DNA from: Arenicola marina
Lineage: Eukaryota > Annelida > Polychaeta > Arenicolidae
Assembly: GCA_964019135.1 (NCBI GenBank)
Contig: OZ025265.1
Coordinates: forward strand, 7,012,318-7,076,317
Length of the DNA stretch: 64,000 nt
Reading direction: 5' to 3'
The notes beneath the pieces are model-generated. The model ran no database searches and was not told the DNA's origin. It saw nothing but the letters and a program-made list of their open reading frames with translations. The translations under genes and the position numbers were made by a program. This document shows positions 32,801 to 46,263 of the stretch, piece by piece. The number at the start of each line of letters is the position of its first letter. Within the stretch, counting starts at the first letter, position 1.

Positions 32801-35800
32801 TTTCGGCAAATAGAATCACTTTTCTTTCGCCCATTTCCTAAAGTTGGTTAATCGGGCATGCGCGAAGGAGTCCACGATGTTACTGATGCAAAATTTGTGG
32901 ATTTGGAGGAGAAGTAGGCTTTTTTAGTTTCGTAAAAAAGTACTTTTCGGGTACAAATGGCGTTTTTGGCAAATAGAATCACTTTTCTTTCGCCCATTTG
33001 CTAAATTAGGTTAATCGGGCATGCGCGAAGGAGTCCACGATGTTATTTATGCAAAATTTGTCGATTTGGAGGAGAAGTAGGCTTTTTTAGTTTCGTAAAA
33101 AAGTACTTTTCGGGTACAAATGGCGTTTTTGGCAAACAGAATCACTTTTCTTTCGCCAATTTCCTAAATTTGGTTAATCGGGCATGTGCGAAGGAGTCCA
33201 CGATGTTATTTATGCAAAATTTGTCGATTTGGAGGAGAAGTAGGCTTTTTTAGTTTCGTAAAAAAGTACTTTTCGGGTACAATGGCGTTTTCGGCAAATA
33301 GAATCACTTTTCTTTCGCCCATTTCCTCAATCTGGTTAATCGGGCATGCGCGAAGGAGTCCACGATGTTACTGATGCAAAATTTGTCGATTTGGAGGAGA
33401 AGTAGGCTTTTTTAGTTTCGTAAAAAAGTACTTTTCGGGTACAAATGGCGTTTTCGCAAATAGAATCACTTTTCTTTCGCCAATTTCCTAAATTTGGTTA
33501 ATCGGGCATGCGCAAAGGAGTCCATGATGTTATTTATGCAAAATGGGTCGATTTGAAGGAGAAGTAGGCTTTTTTAGTTTCGTAAAAAAGTACTTTTCGG
33601 GTACAAATGGCGTTTTCGGCAAATAGAATCACTTTTCTTTCGCCCATTTCCTAAATTTGGTTAATCGGGCATGCGCAAAGGAGTCCATGAGGTTATTTAT
33701 GCAAAATTTGTCGATTTGGAGGAGAAGTAGGCTTTTTTAGTTTCGTAAAAAAGTACTTTACGGGTACAAACGGCGTTTTCGGCAAATAGAATCACTTTTC
33801 TTTCGCCCATTTCCTCAATTTGGTTAATCGGGCAGCGCAAAGGAGTCCATGATGTTATTTATGCAAAATTTGTCGATTTGGAGGAGAAGTAGGCTTTTTT
33901 AGTTTCGTAAAAAAGTACTTTTCGGGTACAAATGGCGTTTTCGGCAAATAGAATCACTTTTCTTTCGCCCATTTCCTAAATCTGGTTAATCGGGCATGCG
34001 CGAAGGAGTCCACGATGTCACTGATGCAAAATTTGTGGATTTGGAGGAGAAGTAGGCTTTTTTAGTTTCGTAAAAAAGTACTTTTCGGGTACAAATGGCG
34101 TTTTTGGCAAATAGAATCACTTTTCTTTCGCCCATTTGCTAAATTAGGTTAATCGGGCATGCGCGAAGGAGTCCACGATGTTATTTATGCAAAATTTGTC
34201 GATTTGGAGGAGAAGTAGGCTTTTTTAGTTTCGTAAAAAAGTACTTTTCGGGTACAAATGGCGTTTTTGGCAAACAGAATCACTTTTCTTTCGCCAATTT
34301 CCTAAATTTGGTTAATCGGGCATGTGCGAAGGAGTCCACGATGTTATTTATGCAAAATTTGTCGATTTGGAGAAGAAGTAGGCTTTTTTAGTTTCGTAAA
34401 AAAGTACTTTTCGGGTACAAATGGCGTTTTCGGCAAATAGAATCACTTTTCTTTCGCCCATTTCCTAAATTTGGTTAATCGGGCATGCGCAAAGGAGTCC
34501 ATGATGTTATTTATGCAAAATGGGTCGATTTGAAGGAGAAGTAGGCTTTTTTAGTTTCGTAAAAAAGTACTTTTCGGGTACAAATGGCGTTTTCGGCAAA
34601 TAGAATCACTTTTCTTTCGCCCATTTCCTAAATTTGGTTAATCGGGCATGCGCAAGGAGTCCATGAGGTTATTTATGCAAAATTTGTCGATTTGGAGGAG
34701 AAGTAGGCTTTTTTAGTTTCGTAAAAAAGTACTTTACGGGTACAAACGGCGTTTTCGGCAAATAGAATCAATTTTCTTTCGCCCATTTCCTCAATTTGGT
34801 TAATCGGGCAGCGCAAAGGAGTCCATGATGTTATTTATGCAAAATTTGTCGATTTGGAGGAGAAGTAGGCTTTTTTAGTTTCGTAAAAAAGTACTTTTCG
34901 GGTACAAATGGCGTTTTCGGCAAATAGAATCACTTTTCTTTCGCCCATTTCCTAAATCTGGTTAATCGGGCATGCGCGAAGGAGTCCACGATGTTACTGA
35001 TGCAAAATTTGTGGATTTGGAGGAGAAGTAGGCTTTTTTAGTTTCGTAAAAAGTACTTTTCGGGTACAAATGGCGTTTTTGGCAAATAGAATCACTTTTC
35101 TTTCGCCCATTTGCTAAATTTGGTTAATCGGCATGCGCGAAGGAGTCCACGATGTTATTTACGCAAAATTTGTCGATTTGGAGGAGAAGTAGGCTTTTTT
35201 ATTTTCGTAAAAAAGTACTTTTCGGGTACAAATGGCGTTTTCGGCAAATAGAATCACTTTTCTTTCGCCCATTTCCTAAATTTGGTTAATCGGGCATGCG
35301 CGAAGGAGTCCACGATGTTATTGATGCAAAATTTTTCGATTTGGAGAAGTAGGCTTTTTTAGTTTCGTAAAAAAGGACCTTTCGGGTACAAATGGCGTTT
35401 TCGGCCAATAGAATCACTTTTCTTTCGCCCATTTCCTAAATTTGGTTAATCGGGCATGCGCAAAGGAGTCCATGATGTTATTTCTGCAAAATTTGTCGAG
35501 TTGGAGGAGAAGTAGGCTTTTTTAGTTTCGTAAAAAAGTACTTTTCGGGTACAAATGGCATTTTCGGCAAATAGAATCACTTTTCTTTCGCCAATTTGCT
35601 CAATTTGGTTAATCGGGCATGCGCGAAGGAGTTCATGATGTTATTTATGCAAAATTTGTCGATTTGGAGGAGAAGTAGGCTTTTTTAGTTTCGTAAAAAA
35701 GTACTTTTCGGGTACAAATGGCGTTTTTGGCAAATAGAATCACTTTTCTTTCGCCCATTTCCTAAATCTGGTTCATCGGGCATGCGCAAAGGAGTCCATG

Positions 35801-38800
35801 ATGTTATTTATGCAAAATTTGTCGATTTGGAGGAGAAGTAGGCTTTTTTAGTTTCGTAAAAATATACTTTTCGGGTACAAATGGCGTTTTCGGCAAATAG
35901 AATCACTTTTCTTTCGCCCATTTCCTAAATTTGGTTAATCGGCATGCGCAAAGGAGTCCAGGATGTTATTTATGCAAAATTTGTCGATTTGGAGGCGAAG
36001 TAGGCTTTTTTAGTTTCGTAAAAAAGTACTTTTCGGGTACAAGTGGCGTTTTTGGCAAATAGAATCACTTTTCTTTCGCCCATTTCCTAAATTTGGTTAA
36101 TCGGGGCATGCGCGAAGGAGTCCACGATGTTATTGCTGCAAAATTTGTCGATTTGGAGGAGAAGTAGGCTTTTTTAGTTTCGTAAAAAAGTACTTTTCGG
36201 GTACAAATGGCGTTTTCGGCAAATAGAATCACTTTTCTTTCGCCCATTTCCTCAATTTGGTTAATCGGGCATGCGCAAAAGAGGCCATGATGTTATTTAT
36301 GCAAAATTTGTCGATTTGGAGGCGAAGTAGGCTTTTTTAGTTTCGTAAAAAAGTACTTTTCGGGTACAAATGGCGTTTTCGGCAAATACAATCACTTTTC
36401 TTTCGCCCATTTCCTCAATTTGGTTAATCGGGCATGCGCGAAGGAGTCCACGATGTTATTTATGCAAAATTTGTCGATTTGGAGGAGAAGTAGGCTTTTT
36501 TAGTTTCGTAAAAAGTACTTTTCGGGTACAAATGGCGTTTTCGGCAAATAGAATCACTTTTCTTTCGCCAATTTCCTAAATTGTTTAATCGGGCATGCAC
36601 GAAGGAGTCCACGATGTTATTTATGCAAAATGGGTCGATTTGGAGGAGAAGTAGGCTTTTTTAGTTTCGTAAAAAAGTACTTTTCGGGTACAAATGGCGT
36701 TTTCGGCAAACAGAATCACTTTTGTTTCGCCAATTTCCTAAATTTGGTTAACCGGGCGTGCGCGAAGGCGTCCATGATGTTATTTATGCAAAATTTGTCG
36801 ATTTGGAGGAGAAGTAGGCTTTTTTAGTTTCGTAAAAAAAGTGCTTTTCGGGTACAAATGGCGTTTTCGGCAAATACAATCACTTTTCTTTCTCCAATTT
36901 CCTAAAGTTGTTTAATCGGGCATGCGCAAAGGAGTCCATGATGTTATTTATGCAAAATTTGTCGATTTGAAGGAGAAGTAGGCTTTTTTAGTTTCGTAAA
37001 AAAGTACTTTTCGGGTACAAATGGCGTTTTCGGCAAATAGAATCACTTTTCTTTCGCCCATTTCCTAAATTTGGGTAATCGGGCATGCGCAAAGGAGTCC
37101 ATGATGTTATTTATGCAAAATTTGTCGATTTGGAGGAGAAGTAGGCTTTTATAGTTTCGTAAAAAAGTACTTTTCGGGTACAAATGGCGTTTTCGGCAAA
37201 TAGAATCACTTTTCTTTCGCCCATTTCCTAAATCTGGTTAATCGGGCATGCGCGAAGGAGTCTACGATGTTACTGATGCACAATTTGTCGATTTGGAGGA
37301 GAAGTAGGCTTTTTTAGTTTCGTAAAAAAGTACTTTTCGGGTACAAAATGGCGTTTTTGGCAAACAGAATCACTTTTCTTTCGCCAATTTCCTAAATTTG
37401 GTTAATCGGGCATGCGCGAAGGAGTCCACGATGTTATTAATGCAAAATTTGTCGATTTGGAGGAGAAGTAGCTTTTTAGTTTCGTAAAAAGTACTTTTCG
37501 GGTACAAATGGCGTTTTCGGCAAATAGAATCACTTTTCTTTCGCCCATTTCCTAATCTGGTTAATCGGGCATGCGCGAAGGAGTCCACGATGTTACTGAT
37601 GCAAAATTTGTGGATTTGGAGGAGAAGTAGGCTTTTTTAGTTTCGTAAAAAAGTACTTTTCGGGTACAAAGGGCGTTTTTGGCAAATAGAATCACTTTTC
37701 TTTCGCCCATTTGCTAAATTGGTTAATCGGGCATGCGCGAAGGAGTCCACGATGTTATTTATGCAAAATTTGTCGATTTGGAGGAGAAGTAGGCTTTTTT
37801 ATTTTCGTAAAAAAGTACTTTCGGGTACAAATGGCGTTTTCGGCAAATAGAATCACTTTTCTTTCGCCCATTTCCTAAATTTGGTTAATCGGGCATGCGC
37901 GAAGGAGTCCACGATGTTATTTATGCAAAATTTGTCGATTTGGAGGAGAAGTAGCATTTTTTAGTTTCATAAAAAAGTACTCTTCGGGTACAAATGGCGT
38001 TTCGGCAAATAGAATCACTTTTCTTTCGCCCATTTCCTAAATTTGGTTAATCGGGCATGCGCGAAGGAGTCCACGATGTTATTTCTGCAAAATTTGTCGA
38101 TTTGGAGGAGAAGTAGCATTTTTTAGTTTCATAAAAAAGTACTCTTCGGGTACAAATGGCGTTTTCGGCAAATAGAATCACTTTTCTTTCGCCCATTTCC
38201 TAAATTTGGTTAATCGGGCATGCGCGAAGGAGTCCACGATGTTATTTCTGCAAAATTTGTCGAGTTGGAGGAGAAGTAGGCTTTTTTAGTTTCGTAAAAA
38301 AGTACTTTTCGGGTACAAATGGCGTTTTCGGCAAATACAATCACTTTTCTTTCGCCCATTTCCTAAATTTGGTTAATCGGGCATGCGCAAAGGAGTCCAT
38401 GATGTTATTTATGCAAAATGGGTCGATTTGAAGGAGAAGTAGGCTTTTTTAGTTTCGTAAAAAAGTACTTTTCGGGTACAAATGGCGTTTTCGGCAAATA
38501 GAATCACTTTTCTTTCGCCCATTTCCTAAATTTGGTTAATCGGGCATGCGCAAAGGAGTCCATGAGGTTATTTATGCAAAATTTGTCGATTTGGAGGAGA
38601 AGTAGGCTTTTTTAGTTTCGTAAAAAAGTACTTTACGGGTACAAACGGCGTTTTCGGCAAATAGAATCACTTTTCTTTCGCCATTTCCTCAATTTGGTTA
38701 ATCGGGCAGCGCAAAGGAGTCCATGATGTTATTTATGCAAAATTTGTCGATTTGGAGGAGAAGTAGGCTTTTTTAGTTTCGTAAAAAAGTACTTTTCGGG

Positions 38801-40619
38801 TACAAATGGCGTTTTCGGCAAATAGAATCACTTTTCTTTCGCCCATTTCCTAAATCTGGTTAATCGGGCATGCGCGAAGGAGTCCACGATGTTACTGATG
38901 CAAAATTTGTGGATTTGGAGGAGAAGTAGGCTTTTTTAGTTTCGTAAAAAAGTACTTTTCGGGTACAAATGGCGTTTTTGGCAAATAGAATCACTTTTCT
39001 TTCGCCCATTTGCTAAATTAGGTTAATCGGGCATGCGCGAAGGAGTCCACGATGTTATTTATGCAAAATTTGTCGATTTGGAGGAGAAGTAGGCTTTTTT
39101 AGTTTCGTAAAAAAGTACTTTTCGGGTACAAATGGCGTTTTTGGCAAACAGAATCACTTTTCTTTCGCCAATTTCCTAAATTTGGTTAATCGGGCATGTG
39201 CGAAGGAGTCCACGATGTTATTTATGCAAAATTTGTCGATTTGGAGGAGAAGTAGGCTTTTTAGTTTCGTAAAAAAGTACTTTTCGGGTACAAATGGCGT
39301 TTTCGGCAAATAGAATCACTTTTCTTTCGCCCATTTCCTCAATCTGGTTAATCGGGCATGCGCGAAGGAGTCCACGATGTTACTGATGCAAAATTTGTCG
39401 ATTTGGAGGAGAAGTAGGCTTTTTTAGTTTCGTAAAAAAGTACTTTTCGGGTACAAATGGCGTTTTCGGCAAATAGAATCACTTTTCTTTCGCCAATTTC
39501 CTAAATTTGGTTAATCGGGCATGCGCAAAGGAGTCCATGATGTTATTTATGCAAAATGGGTCGATTTGAAGGAGAAGTAGGCTTTTTTAGTTTCGTAAAA
39601 AAGTACTTTTCGGGTACAAATGGCGTTTTCGGCAAATAGAATCACTTTTCTTTCGCCCATTTCCTAAATTTGGTTAATCGGGCATGCGCAAAGGAGTCCA
39701 TGAGGTTATTTATGCAAAATTTGTCGATTTGGAGGAGAAGTAGGCTTTTTTAGTTTCGTAAAAAAGTACTTTACGGGTACAAACGGCGTTTTCGGCAAAT
39801 AGAATCACTTTTCTTTCGCCCATTTCCTCAATTTGGTTAATCGGGCAGCGCAAAGGAGTCCATGATGTTATTTATGCAAAATTTGTCGATTTGGAGGAGA
39901 AGTAGGCTTTTTTAGTTTCGTAAAAAAGTACTTTTCGGGTACAAATGGCGTTTTCGGCAAATAGAATCACTTTTCTTTCGCCCATTTCCTAAATCTGGTT
40001 AATCGGGCATGCGCGAAGGAGTCCACGATGTCACTGATGCAAAATTTGTGGATTTGGAGGAGAAGTAGGCTTTTTTAGTTTCGTAAAAAAGTACTTTTCG
40101 GGTACAAATGGCGTTTTTGGCAAATAGAATCACTTTTCTTTCGCCCATTTGCTAAATTAGGTTAATCGGGCATGCGCGAAGGAGTCCACGATGTTATTTA
40201 TGCAAAATTTGTCGATTTGGAGGAGAAGTAGGCTTTTTTAGTTTCGTAAAAAAGTACTTTTCGGGTACAAATGGCGTTTTTGGCAAACAGAATCACTTTT
40301 CTTTCGCCAATTTCCTAAATTTGGTTAATCGGGCATGTGCGAAGGAGTCCACGATGTTATTTATGCAAAATTTGTCGATTTGGAGAAGAAGTAGGCTTTT
40401 TTAGTTTCGTAAAAAAGTACTTTTCGGGTACAAATGGCGTTTTCGGCAAATAGAATCACTTTTCTTTCGCCCATTTCCTAAATTTGGTTAATCGGGCATG
40501 CGCAAAGGAGTCCATGATGTTATTTATGCAAAATGGGTCGATTTGAAGGAGAAGTAGGCTTTTTTAGTTTCGTAAAAAAGTACTTTTCGGGTACAAATGG
40601 CGTTTTCGGCAAATAGAAT
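26890..40619 (+). repeat. 163-bp satellite, domain 1 (CATGCGC type)
   Basis: The monomer is 163 bp: the TAGGCTTTTTTAG anchor lies at 26891, 27054 and 27217, exactly 163 bp apart. In order it contains TTTCGTAAAAAAGTACTTTT, CGGGTACAAATGGCGTTTTC, GGCAAATAGAATCAC, CTTTCGCCCATTTCCTAAAT, TTGGTTAATCGGGCATGCGC, GAAGGAGTCCACGATG, TTATTTATGCAAAATTTGTC and GATTTGGAGGAGAAG. Domain 1 holds about 84 head-to-tail copies, mostly with GGGCATGCGC and TTTTCTTTCGCCCATTT. Stops (TAG, TAA) sit in the AGTTTCGTAAAAAAG part, so no long frame is encoded. I do not recognise the family. Monomer length and array size are typical of centromeric or heterochromatic satellites. Confidence 0.97.
39469..40619 (+). repeat. Satellite higher-order duplication of 33456-34606
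   Basis: Rare variants recur at a constant offset of 6013 bp: ACTTTACGGG at 33755 and 39768, GATGTCACTG at 34014 and 40027, AGAAGAAGTA at 34371 and 40384. The match begins after about 33456 and ends at 40619, where the second copy switches to domain 2. Related blocks with the ACTTTACGGG marker also occur at 32291, 34731 and 38630, so this part of the array was amplified in multi-monomer units. Confidence 0.85.
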
Positions 40620-43600
40620 CGCCAATTTCCTAAATTTGGTTAACCGGGCGTGCGCGAAGTAGTCCATGATGTTATTTATGCAAAATTTGTCGATTTGGAG
40701 GAGAAGTAGGCTTTTTTAGTTTCGTAAAAAAGTACTTTTCTGGTACAAGTGGCGTTTTCGGCAAATAGAATCACTTTTGTTTCGCCCATTTCCTAAATTT
40801 GGTTAATCGGGCGTGCGCGAAGGAGTCCATGATGTTATTTATGCAAAAATTGTCGATTTGGAGGAGAAGTAGGCTTTTTTAGTTTCGTAAAAAAGTACTT
40901 TTCGGGTACAAATGGCGTTTTTGGCAAATAGAATCACTTTTGTTTCGCCAATTTCCTAAATTTGGTTAATCGGGCGTACGCGAAGGAGTCCATGGGGTTA
41001 TTTATGCAAAATTTGTCGATTTGGAGGAGAAATAGGCTTTTTTGCTTTCGTAAAAAAGTACTTTTCTGGTACAAATGGCGTTTTCGGCAAATAGAATCAC
41101 TTTTATTTCGCCAATTTCCTAAATTTGGTTAATCGGGCGTGCGCGAAGGAGTCCATGATGTTATTTATGCAAAATTTGTCGATTTGGAGGAGATGTAGGC
41201 TTTTTTAATTTCGTAAAAAAGTACTTTTCGGGTACAAATGGCATTTTCGGCAAATAGAATCAGTTTTGTTTCGCCAATTTCCTAAATTTGGTTAATCGGG
41301 CGTTCGCGAAGAAGTCCATGATGTTTTTTATGCAAAATTTGTCGATTTGGAGGAGAAGTAGGCTTCTTTAGTTTCGTAAAAAAGTACTTTTCGGGTACAA
41401 ATGGCGTTTTCGGCAAATAGAATCACTTTTGTTTCGGCAATTTCCTAAATTTGGTTAATCGGGCGTGCGAGAAGGAGTCCATGATGTTATTTATGCAAAA
41501 TTTGTCGATTTGGAGGAGAAGTAGGCTTTTTTCCTTTCGTGAAAAAGGTACTTTTCGGGTACAAATGGCGTTTTCGGCAAATAGAATCACTTTTGTTTCT
41601 CCAATTTCCTAAATTTGGTTAATCGGGCGTGCGCGAAGGAGTTCATGATGTTATTTATGCAAAATTTGTCGATTTGGAGGAGAAGTAGGCTTTTTTAGTT
41701 TCGTAAAAAAGTACTTTTCGGGTACAAATGGCGTTTTCGGCAAATAGAATCACTTTTCTTTCGCCAATTTCCTAAATTTGGTTAACCGGGCGTGCGCGAA
41801 AGAGTCCATTATGTTATTTATGCAAAATTTGTCGATTTGGAGGAGAAGTAGGCTTTTTTAGTTTCGTAAAAAAGTACTTTTCGGGCACAAATGGCGTTTT
41901 CGGCAAATAGAATCACTTTTCTTTCGCCCATTTCCTAAATTTGGTTAATCGGGCGTGCGCGAAGGAGTCGATGATGTTATTTATTCAAAATTTGTCGATT
42001 TGGAGGAGAGGTAGGCATTTTTAGTTTCGTAAAAAAGTACTTTTCGGGTACAAATGGCGTTTTCGGCAAATAGAATCACTTTTGTTTCGCCAATTTCCTA
42101 AATTTGGTTAACCGGGCGTGCGCGAAGGAGTCCATGATGTTATTTATTCAAAATTTGTCGATTTGGAGGAGAAGTAGGCTTTTTTATTTTCGTAAAAAAG
42201 TACTTTTCGGGTACAAATGGCGTTTTCGGCAAATAGAATCACTTTTCTTTCGCCCATTTCCTAAATTTGGTTAATCGGGCGTGCGCGAAGGAGTCCATGA
42301 TGTTATTTATGCAAAATTTGTCGATTTGGAGGAGAAGTAGGCTTTTCTAGTTTCGTAAAAAAGTACTTTTCGGGTACAAATGGCGTTTTTGGCAAAGAGG
42401 ATCACTTTTGTTTCGCCAATTTCCTAAATTTGGTTAATCGGGCGTGCGCGAAGGAGTCCATGATGTTATTTATGCAAATTTTGTCGATTTGGAGGAGAAG
42501 TAGGCTTTTTTCCTTTCGTAAAAAAGTACTTTTCGGGTACAAATGGCGTTTTCGGCAAATAGAATCACTTTTATTTCGCCAATTTCCTAAATTTGGTTAA
42601 TCGGGCGTGCGCGAAGAAGTCCATGATGTTATTTATGCAAAATTTGTCGATTTGGAGGAGAAGTAGGCTTTTTTAATTTCGTAATAATGTACTTTTCGGG
42701 TACAAATGGCATTTTCGGCAAATAGAATCACTTTTGTTTCGCCCATTTCCTAAATTTGGTTAATCGGGCCTTCGCGAAGAAGTCCATGATGTTATTTATG
42801 CAAAATTTGTCGATTTGGAGGAGAAGTAGGCTTTTTTAATTTCGTAAAAAAGTACTTTTCGGGTACAAATGGCGTTTTCGGCAAATAGAATTACTTTTCT
42901 TTCGCCCATTTCCTAAATTTGGTTAATCGGGCGTGCGCGAAGGAGTCCATGATGTTATTTATGCCAAATTTGTCGATTTGGAGAACAAGTATGCTTTTTT
43001 AGTTTCGTAAAAAAGTACTTTTCGGGTACAAATGGCGTTTTCGGCAAATAGAATCACTTTTATTTCGCCAATTTCCTAAATTTGGTTAATCGGGCGTGCG
43101 CGAGGAAGTCCATGATGTTATTCATGCAAAATTTGTCGATTTGGAGGAGAAGTAGGCTTTTTTAATTTCGTAAAAAAGTACTTTTCGGGTACAAATGGCG
43201 TTTTCGGCAAATACAATTACTTTTCTTTCGCCCATTTCCTAAATTTGGTTAATCGGGCGTGCGCGAAGGAGTCCATGATGTTATTTATGCAAAATTTGTC
43301 GATTTGGAGAAGAAGTAGGCTTTTTCAGTTTCGTAAAAAAGTACTTTTCGGGTACAAATGGCGTTTTCGGCAAATAGAATCACTTTTGTTTCGCCAATTT
43401 CCTAAATTTGGTTAATCGGGCGTGCACGAAGGAGTCCATGAGGTTATTTAGGCAAAATTTGTCGATTTGGAGGAGAAGTATGCTTTTTTGGTTTCGTAAA
43501 AAAATACTTTTTGGGTACAAATGGCGTTCTCGGCAAATAGAATCACTTGTGTTTCGCCAATTTCCTAAATTTGGTTAATCTGGCGTGCGCGAAGGAGTCC

Positions 43601-46263
43601 ATGATGTTCTTGATGCAAAATTTGTCGATTTGGAGGAGAAGTAGGTATTTTTAGTTTCGTAAAAAAGTACTTTTCGTGTGCAAATGGCGTTTTCGGCAAA
43701 TAGAATCACTTTTGTTTCGCCAATTTCCTAAATTTGGTTAATCGGGCGTGCGTGAAGGAGTCCATGATGTTATTTATGCAAAATTTGTCGATTTGGAGGA
43801 GAAGTAGGCTTTTTTAATTTCGTAAAAAAGTACTTTTCGGGTACAAATGGCGTTTTCGGCAAATAGAATTACTTTTCTTTCGCCCATTTCCTAAATTTGG
43901 TTAATCGGGCGTGCGCGAAGGAGTCCATGATGTTATTTATGCCAAATTTGTCGATTTGGAGAAGAAGTAGGCTTTTTTAGTTTCGTAAAAAAGTACTTTT
44001 CGGGTACAAATGGCGTTTTCGGCAAATAGAATCACTTTTATTTCGCCCATTTCCTAAATTTGGTTAATCGGGCGTGCGCGAAGGAATCCATGATGTTATT
44101 TATGCAAAATTTGTCGATTTGGAGGAGAAGTAGGCTTTTTTGGTTCCGTAAAAAAGTACTTTTCGGGTACAAATGGCGTTTTCGGCAAATAAAATTACTT
44201 TTCTTTCGCCCACTTCCTAAATTTGGTTAATCGGGCGTGCGCGAAGGAGTCCATGATGTTATTTATGCAAAATTTGTCCATTTGGAGAAGAAGTAGGCCT
44301 TTTTAGTTTCGTCAAAAGGTACTTTTCGGGTACAAATGGCGTTTTTGGCAAATAGAATCACTTTTCTTTCGCCCATTTCCTAAATTTGGTTAATCGGGCG
44401 TGCACGAAGGAGTCCATGATGTTATTTATGCAAAATTTGTCGATTTGGAGGAGAAGTAGGCTTTTTTAGTTTGGTAAAAAAGTACTTTTCGGGTACAAAT
44501 GGCGTTTTCGGCAAATAGAATCACTTTTCTTTCGCCAATTTCCTAAATTTGGTTAATCGGGCGTGCGCGAAGGAGTCCATGATGTTATTTATGCAAAATT
44601 TGTCGATTTGGAGGAGAAGTAGGCTTTTTTAGTTTCGTAAAAAAGTACTTTTCGGGTACAAATGGCGTTTTCGGCAAACAGAATCACTTTTGTTTCGCCA
44701 ATTTCCTAAATTTGGTTAATCGGGCGTGCGCGAAGGAGTCCATGGGGTTATTTATGCAAAATTTGTCGATTTGGAGGAGAAATAGTCTCTTTTGCTTTCG
44801 TAAAAAAGTACTTTTCGGGTACAAATGGCGTTTTCGGCAAATAGAATCACTTTTATTTCGCCAATTTCCTAAATTTGGTTAATCGGGCGTGCGCGAAGAA
44901 GTCCATGATGTTATTTATGCAAAATTTGTCGATTTGGAGGAGAAGTAGGCTTTTTTAATTTCGTAATAATGTACTTTTCGGGTACAAATGGCATTTTCGG
45001 CAAATAGAATCACTTTTGTTTCGCCAATTTCCTAAATTTGGTTAATCGGGCCTTCGCGAAGAAGTCCATGATGTTATTCATGCAAAATTTGTCGATTTGG
45101 AGGAGAAGTAGGCTTTTTTAATTTCGTAAAAAAGTACTTTTCGGGTACAAATGGCGTTTTCGGCAAATAGAATTACTTTTCTTTCGCCCATTTCCTAAAT
45201 TTGGTTAATCGGGCGTGCGCGAAGGAGTCCATGATGTTATTTATGCAAATTTTGTCGATTTGGAGGAGAAGTAGGCTTTTTTAGTTTCGTAAAAAAGTAC
45301 TTTTCGGGTACAAATGGCGTTTTCGGCAAATAGAATCACTTTTATTTCGCCAATTTCCTAAATTTGGTTAATCGGGCGTGCGCGAAGAAGTCCATGATGT
45401 TATTTATGCAAAATTTGTCGATTTGGAGGAGAAGTAGGCTTTTTTAATTTCGTAAAAAAGTACTTTTCGGGTACAAATGGCGTTTTCGGCAAATAGAATC
45501 ACTTTTGTTTCGCCCATTTCCTAAATTTGGTTAATCGGGCGTGCGCGAAGAAGTCCATGATGTTATTTATGCAAAATTTGTCGATTTGGAGGAGAAGTAG
45601 GCTTTTTTAGTTTCGTAAAAAAGTACTTTTCGGGTACAAATGGCGTTTTCGGCAAATAGAATCACTTTTGTTTCGCCCATTTCCTAAATTTGGTTAATCG
45701 GGCGTGCGCGAAGGAGTCCATGATGTTATTTATGCAAAATTTGTCGATTTGGAGAAGAAGTAGGCTTTTTTAGTTTCGTAAAAAAGTACTTTTCGGGTAC
45801 AAATGGCGTTTTCGGCAAATAGAATCACTTTTGTTTCGCCCATTTCCTAAATTTGGTTAATCGGGCGTGCGCGAAGGAGTCCATGATGTTATTTATGCAA
45901 AATTTGTCGATTTGGAGGAGAAGTAGGCTTTTTTAGTTTCGTAAAAAAGTACTTTTCGGGTACAAATGGCGTTTTCGGCAAATAAAATCACTTTTGTTTC
46001 GCCCATTTCCTAAATTTGGTTAATCGGGCGTGCGCGAAGGAGTCCATGATGTTATTTATGCAAAATTTGTCGATTTGGAGGAGAAGTAGGCTTTTTTAGT
46101 TTCGTAAAAAAGTACTTTTCGGGTACAAATGGCGTTTTCGGCAAATAGAATCACTTTTGTTTCGCCAATTTCCTAAATTTGGTTAATCGGGCGTGCGCGA
46201 AGGAGTCCATGATGTTATTTATGCAAAATTTGTCGATTTGGAGGAGAAGTAGGCTTTTTTAGT

